Origin: Rugamonas apoptosis
GTDB taxonomy: Bacteria; Pseudomonadota; Gammaproteobacteria; Burkholderiales; Burkholderiaceae_D
NCBI RefSeq assembly: GCF_014042355.1
Contig: NZ_JACEZU010000003.1
Span: 62,001 to 126,000, forward strand
DNA: 64,000 nt
Reading direction: 5' to 3'
Of this stretch, positions 60,035 through 64,000 are shown piece by piece. Both the position numbers and the translations under genes were made by a program. Below the pieces are notes generated by a model. The model was not told the origin of the DNA. It did no database searches and saw only the letters and a program-made list of their open reading frames with translations. Numbering within the stretch: the stretch's first letter is position 1; each line of letters starts with the position of its first letter.

Positions 60035-61347
60035 ACTCGCACAGACGAGGCGAGACGCGGCCGGTGTTAACGCGCCGGTTGCGGGTCTGGCTGCTGGCGT
60101 GTGCCAGCGGCCTCGCCATCCTGGGCACGGCGGCCGATGGGGCGGCCGCCGTGTTGCGGGTAACGCCGGGCCAGTCCATCGCGGCGGCCGTGGCGCGCGC
60201 CGCGCCCGGCGACACGGTGCAGGTGGAACGGGGCGATTATCGGGAAAACCTGCGCATCGACAAACCGCTCACGCTGCGCGGTCTGGATCACCCCACCCTC
60301 AGCGGCGGTGGCAAGGACGACGTGATCCGCGTGACGGCCAAGGATGTCACCATCGCCGGTTTCAACGTGCGCGACAGCGGCGTCAGCCTGGATGCCCAGA
60401 ACGCCGGCATCTACGTGTTTCCCGGCGCCGACCGCGTCACCATCGCCGATTGCGCGCTGGTATTCAACCTGTTCGGCATCTGGCTGGAAAAATCGGACGA
60501 TGCGCAAGTGCTGCGCAACACCATCACCGGCCGGCGCGACATGATGTCGGCCGCGCGCGGCAACGGCATCCAAGTCTACAATACGCGCGGCGCGCAAATC
60601 ATCGACAATAACATCAGCTTCACCCGCGACGGCATCTACGTGGACGTGTCGCGCGATGCCCTGTTCCGGGGCAATAAGATCCACCACGTGCGCTATGGCA
60701 CCCACTACATGAACACCAACCACAGCACGTGGGAAAACAACGAGTCCTACCTGAACCGGGGCGGCCTGGCCCTGATGGAAGTGCGCAACCTGATCGTGCG
60801 CAACAACGTCGCCTGGGGCAATGCGGACCACGGCATCATGCTGCGCACCATCCAGGATTCGCTGATCGAACACAACGTGGTGGCCGGTAACGGGCGCGGC
60901 TTTTTCATCTACGACGCGGAATACAACGTGGTGCGCGACAACCTGGTGAGCCACAACCGCACCGGCGTGCACCTGTCGGCCGGCTCCTCGAACAATGAAG
61001 TGGACGGCAACGACTTCATCGGCAACGAGGAGCAGGTCAAGTTCGTCGCCGCGCGCGACGTGGAGTGGGGCCGCAAGCGCGGCAACTACTGGAGCAACTA
61101 CAGTGGCTGGGACCAGGATGGCGACGGCGTGGGCGACGTGCCCTACGAAGCGAACGACCTGGTGGACCGCCTGAACTGGCAGTACCCGCTGGTCAAGCTG
61201 GTGCTGACCAGCCCCTCGGTGCAGACGCTGCGTTTCGTGGCGCGCCAGTTCCCGCTGCTGCGCGCGCCGAGCATCGTCGACCGCCATCCCCGCACCCACC
61301 CACTGAACCCCAACTGGAGACGCTGGAATGACATCCTCCCCCATTGA
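60031..61347 (+). CDS. nosD: NosD periplasmic copper-site maturation protein
   Basis: 438 residues. Signal region RLRVWLLACASGLAILGTAADGAAA, then a right-handed beta-helix of CASH/parallel-beta repeats (NAGIYVFPGADRVTIADC; RDGIYVDVSRDALFRGN; NLIVRNNVAWGNADHGIML). GTG 60031 overlaps the nosR stop in GTGA and has AGGGGG 8 bp upstream. NosDFY together supply sulfide/copper for the CuZ site. Confidence 0.9.
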   Translation: MNSHRRGETRPVLTRRLRVWLLACASGLAILGTAADGAAAVLRVTPGQSIAAAVARAAPGDTVQVERGDYRENLRIDKPLTLRGLDHPTLSGGGKDDVIRVTAKDVTIAGFNVRDSGVSLDAQNAGIYVFPGADRVTIADCALVFNLFGIWLEKSDDAQVLRNTITGRRDMMSAARGNGIQVYNTRGAQIIDNNISFTRDGIYVDVSRDALFRGNKIHHVRYGTHYMNTNHSTWENNESYLNRGGLALMEVRNLIVRNNVAWGNADHGIMLRTIQDSLIEHNVVAGNGRGFFIYDAEYNVVRDNLVSHNRTGVHLSAGSSNNEVDGNDFIGNEEQVKFVAARDVEWGRKRGNYWSNYSGWDQDGDGVGDVPYEANDLVDRLNWQYPLVKLVLTSPSVQTLRFVARQFPLLRAPSIVDRHPRTHPLNPNWRRWNDILPH

Positions 61348-62248
61348 ACTGGCGCAGGTCAGCAAGTCCTTCGGCGCCGTGCAGGCGCTGCGGGGTGTGT
61401 CGCTGACCGTGGCCCCGGGCGAAATGTTCGGCCTGATCGGCCACAACGGCGCCGGCAAGAGTACCTTGTTCAAATTGATGCTGGGCTTGTTGCCGGCCAC
61501 CTCCGGCACCGTGCGCGTGCAAGGCGTGGACACGGCCAGCCCGGAATTTCGCCAGGTGCGGCGCCGCATCGGCTATCTGCCGGAAAGCTTCGTCACCTAT
61601 GACAACCTGACGGGACTGGAAGTGCTGCACCTGTTCGCCGACCTCAAACACGTGCCGCGCAGCGCCTGCGCCGGCGTGCTGGAGCAGGTGGGCATGAGCC
61701 TGGCCGCCGGCCGCCGCGTGCACACCTATTCCAAGGGCATGCGCCAGCGCCTCGGTTTCGCGCAAGCCTTGCTGGGCGACCCGGACCTGATTTTCCTGGA
61801 CGAACCGACCAACGGCCTGGACCCGGAAGGCATCGCCGACTTCTACCGCATCCTGCGTGAGGTACGTGAGCGCGGCTCCACCATCGTCATCACCTCCCAC
61901 ATCCTGGCCGAGATCCAGGACCGGGTCGACCGCCTGGTCATCATGCACTCGGGGAAAATCGCCGAGCAAGGCACGCTGGCCCAGCTGCGTTCGCGCATGG
62001 TGCTGCCGTCGCAGATCGTGGCCACGCTGCGCCCCGGCACGGCGGACCAATTGCAGGCCGCGCTGGCGCCGCTGGACGGCCCGGAGCTGCGGCTCGATGG
62101 CGCCAAGGCCACCATCGCCTGCCAGTCCGGCGAGAAGATGGCCGTGCTGGCGGTGCTGGCCAAGCTGGCGCTGGACGTGACCATCCATGAACCCACACTG
62201 GAACAACTGTTTCTCGGCCACGGAGGCGCCCATGTCCACGCGCATTGA
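61328..62248 (+). CDS. nosF: NosF ABC-type ATPase
   Basis: 306 residues. Walker A GHNGAGKST near 38-46, signature YSKGMRQRL (SKGM rather than SGG, typical of NosF), Walker B LIFLDEPTNGLDP and switch His (ITSHILAEI). Energises NosY with NosD in CuZ assembly. Overlaps nosD by 20 bp and nosY by 17 bp. Confidence 0.94.
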   Translation: MTSSPIELAQVSKSFGAVQALRGVSLTVAPGEMFGLIGHNGAGKSTLFKLMLGLLPATSGTVRVQGVDTASPEFRQVRRRIGYLPESFVTYDNLTGLEVLHLFADLKHVPRSACAGVLEQVGMSLAAGRRVHTYSKGMRQRLGFAQALLGDPDLIFLDEPTNGLDPEGIADFYRILREVRERGSTIVITSHILAEIQDRVDRLVIMHSGKIAEQGTLAQLRSRMVLPSQIVATLRPGTADQLQAALAPLDGPELRLDGAKATIACQSGEKMAVLAVLAKLALDVTIHEPTLEQLFLGHGGAHVHAH

Positions 62249-63056
62249 ATGGTCCCAGGTATGGGTCATCGCCAGCAAGGAATGGCGCGACCGCCTGCGC
62301 AACCGCTGGGTGCTGGCCGTGGCCGTCATCTTCGCGCTGTTCGCGCTGGCGATCGCCTATTTCGGCGCGGCCCAGCAGGGCGAGGTGGGCTTCCATGGCG
62401 TGGACGCCACGGTGGCCAGCCTGGTCAGCCTGGTGATCTACCTGGTGCCGCTGATCGCCCTGATCCTCGGCTACGACGCCATCGTCGGCGAGCGCGAGCG
62501 CGGCTCGCTGGAATTGCTGCAATCGATGCCCATCACGCGGGCTGAAATCTTGCTGGGTAAATACCTGGGCCTGGCTGGCGCGCTGGCCGGCGCCACGGTG
62601 GTCGGTTTTGGCGCCGGCTTGCTGCCGCTGTCGGCCGAACTGACGGTGCGCGACGGTTACCACTACGCCGGTTTCGTGCTCAGCGCCGTGTTGATGGGCA
62701 TGGCCTTCCTCAGCATTTCCGTGCTGCTGTCCGTGATCGCCAGCGACCGCGTGCGCGCCAGCGGCGCCGCCATCGGCCTGTGGTTCTTCTACGTGCTGAT
62801 CTTCGACTTGCTGCTGATGGGCGCGCTCGTGATGAGCCAGGGCAACCTGAGCAGCGCCCTGTTCGGCGCCATCCTCATGCTCAATCCGGCCGACGTATTC
62901 CGCCTGCTCAATATTTTCAGCTCGGAGCAGGTGCAGACCATGTATGGCCTGTCGACCGTGATGCCGGGCGCGCTCACCAATCCACTGGTGCTGCTGGCCA
63001 TCATGTTGGCCTGGATCGTTGTGCCATTCTTTATCGCAATCAGGAGATTCAAATGA
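62232..63056 (+). CDS. nosY: NosY ABC-type membrane protein
   Basis: 274 residues with six hydrophobic helices and the ABC2-type loop GERERGSLELLQSMPITRAEILLGKYLG. Partner of NosF. ATG 62232 with GGAGG upstream; overlaps nosF and ends in ATGA with nosL. Confidence 0.94.
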   Translation: MSTRIEWSQVWVIASKEWRDRLRNRWVLAVAVIFALFALAIAYFGAAQQGEVGFHGVDATVASLVSLVIYLVPLIALILGYDAIVGERERGSLELLQSMPITRAEILLGKYLGLAGALAGATVVGFGAGLLPLSAELTVRDGYHYAGFVLSAVLMGMAFLSISVLLSVIASDRVRASGAAIGLWFFYVLIFDLLLMGALVMSQGNLSSALFGAILMLNPADVFRLLNIFSSEQVQTMYGLSTVMPGALTNPLVLLAIMLAWIVVPFFIAIRRFK

Positions 63057-63583
63057 AGTTCACCACTCTGGCGGCACCCGCCGCCCGCCGCGCCCTGTTC
63101 GTGAGCGTGCTGCTGCTGGCGGCCTGCACGCCCAACCCGACGAAAGTGGCGGCCCAGGAACCGGGCGCCGACACGGCCTGCGCACTGGACGGCATGGTGC
63201 TGCGCGACTTCCCCGGCCCCAAGGCCCAGATCCAGTTCGCCGAGGGCAAGCCTGATTTCTATTGCGACCTGATGGAATTGTTCGCCGTGGTGCTGGGCGC
63301 CGAGCAGAAGCGGGTCGTGGCCGGCATGTACGTGCAGGATATGAGCAAGGCCGACTGGGACCACCCAAGCGGCAACTGGATCGAAGCGCGCAGCGCCTTT
63401 TACGTGACGGGCAGCCGCAAGCAGGGCTCGATGGGCCCCACCTTCGGCGCCTTCGCCACCTTGCAGGGGGCGCAGGACTTCGCGGCCGCCCAGGGCGGCA
63501 AGGTGTTGCGCTTCGAGCAGATCAGTCGTGATATGGTGAGCATGGGTGGCAGCGCCGCCCATGACAACGCCATGTCGCACTGA
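63053..63583 (+). CDS. nosL: NosL copper lipoprotein chaperone
   Basis: 176 residues. Lipoprotein signal with lipobox LLAAC near residue 23. A PDFYCDLMELF segment corresponds to the Cys/Met-type Cu(I) site region, and MYVQDM follows. NosL carries Cu(I) to apo-NosZ via NosDFY. ATGA overlap with nosY and AGGAG at 63042-63046. Confidence 0.92.
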   Translation: MKFTTLAAPAARRALFVSVLLLAACTPNPTKVAAQEPGADTACALDGMVLRDFPGPKAQIQFAEGKPDFYCDLMELFAVVLGAEQKRVVAGMYVQDMSKADWDHPSGNWIEARSAFYVTGSRKQGSMGPTFGAFATLQGAQDFAAAQGGKVLRFEQISRDMVSMGGSAAHDNAMSH

Positions 63584-63586
63584 GAG

Positions 63587-63652
63587 AGGGGGCAATCATG
63601 CGTTGACCTTCCACTTTGCATCGCCCCCTGGTTTATTTTTTTGTTTTTTTAT
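63587..63652 (+). terminator. Stem-loop and T-rich stretch between nosL and the cytochrome c gene
   Basis: AGGGGGC (63587-63593) pairs with GCCCCCT (63623-63629), with an inner ATGC/GCAT pair, followed by a long T-rich stretch (63632-63652). It should end most nos transcripts; the cytochrome gene may have read-through expression or its own promoter. Confidence 0.7.
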
Positions 63653-63668
63653 TTGAGAGTCTATCCCC

Positions 63669-63986
63669 ATGAAATTAGCTACCATCCTGTCCTCCCTGCT
63701 GCTGGCCGTGTGCGCCGCCGGTACCGCCCAGGCCGCTCCTGACCTGGTCAAAGGCGAGAAGATCTACAAAGCCACCTGCCTCGCCTGCCACGGCGCCGGC
63801 GTGATGGGCGCGCCCAAGTTCGGCGACAAGGCCGGCTGGAAACCACGCGTCGCCAAAGGCCAGCCAGCCCTGTACAAGAGCGCCATGGACGGCGTCAAGA
63901 TGATGCCACCACGCGGCGGCAACCCAGGCCTGAAGGATGACGAAGTCAAGGCCGCCGTCGACTTCATGGTTGCCAAGTCGAGCTGA
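63669..63986 (+). CDS. Small cytochrome c (c5-like)
   Basis: 105 residues with signal LATILSSLLLAVCAAGTAQA, single CLACH haem site near 37 and Met ligand in KMMPPRGG near 79. Electron carrier close to c5-type cytochromes. Its place behind nosL makes it a likely donor to NosZ. It lies past a terminator-like hairpin, so expression may be partly independent. Confidence 0.9.
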   Translation: MKLATILSSLLLAVCAAGTAQAAPDLVKGEKIYKATCLACHGAGVMGAPKFGDKAGWKPRVAKGQPALYKSAMDGVKMMPPRGGNPGLKDDEVKAAVDFMVAKSS

Positions 63987-64000
63987 GATTGACAGGGCCG

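Overview
The window is 64 kb of GC-rich, tightly packed chromosome. Gene content (clade I Tat-exported N2O reductase operon, RpoD, ProQ/FinO, phasins, PurU, YaeQ, di-Mop ModE) and codon use suggest a betaproteobacterium, most likely Oxalobacteraceae (Massilia/Duganella/Janthinobacterium type). The placement is by impression from the protein sequences, not by search. No rRNA, tRNA, CRISPR array, insertion sequence or prophage was seen.

Layout. 1-3.2 kb: tail of a Tat-exported dehydrogenase small subunit, its GMC oxidoreductase partner and an alpha/beta hydrolase. 3.3-8.5 kb: a two-PAS histidine kinase and a 1208-residue REC-REC-GAF-PAS-GGDEF-EAL-REC protein. 8.6-9.2 kb: a TumE/TumA-type toxin-antitoxin pair with a symmetric operator candidate. 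9.3-11.7 kb: chemoreceptor and transglutaminase-like protein. 11.9-18.4 kb: the most unusual region, a TetR gene followed by a palindromic operator and a run of cytochrome c, Tat lipoprotein FAD sugar-lactone-oxidase-like protein, Tat-exported DSD1-like PLP protein with an altered metal site, and a TonB-dependent receptor. 18.8-20.9 kb: two orphan solute-binding proteins. 21.2-28.2 kb: a bidomain fatty acyl-CoA reductase-like protein, a phasin with a histone-like tail, patatin, TetR, TPR protein, LOG protein and a YgjP-like metalloprotease. 28.3-32.3 kb: Cho endonuclease and a modABCE operon behind a ModE box. 32.3-37.9 kb: AraC, an IMPase-like protein, KGG stress protein, second phasin, CurA-like reductase, PurU, YaeQ. 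38.0-41.4 kb: a copper module (DUF2946, PCu(A)C, TonB receptor). 41.6-47 kb: an RlmI-like gene lacking its methyltransferase domain, a PilT/PilU-like ATPase, two multihaem cytochromes c, an RNase D-like exonuclease and ProQ. 47-50 kb: rpoD behind a structured leader. 50-55.5 kb: MFS, DsbC-like, lipase foldase without a lipase, NTF2-like, EXORDIUM-like secreted protein, and a decayed GAF-GGDEF gene. 55.7-64 kb: nosZRDFYL and a small cytochrome c.

How they may work together. The nos operon has an FNR/NNR-type box 105 bp before nosZ, so it is probably induced by low oxygen. It needs copper, and the PCu(A)C/TonB module 15 kb upstream would serve uptake and delivery. Several periplasmic redox units (GMC/subunit 3, FAD-lipoprotein/cytochrome c, trihaem and dihaem cytochromes) suggest a cell that oxidises organic substrates in the periplasm and feeds electrons to c-type cytochromes. 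Two phasins, the acyl-CoA reductase-like protein and a patatin point to storage-lipid or polyhydroxyalkanoate metabolism, though no PHA synthase is in the window.
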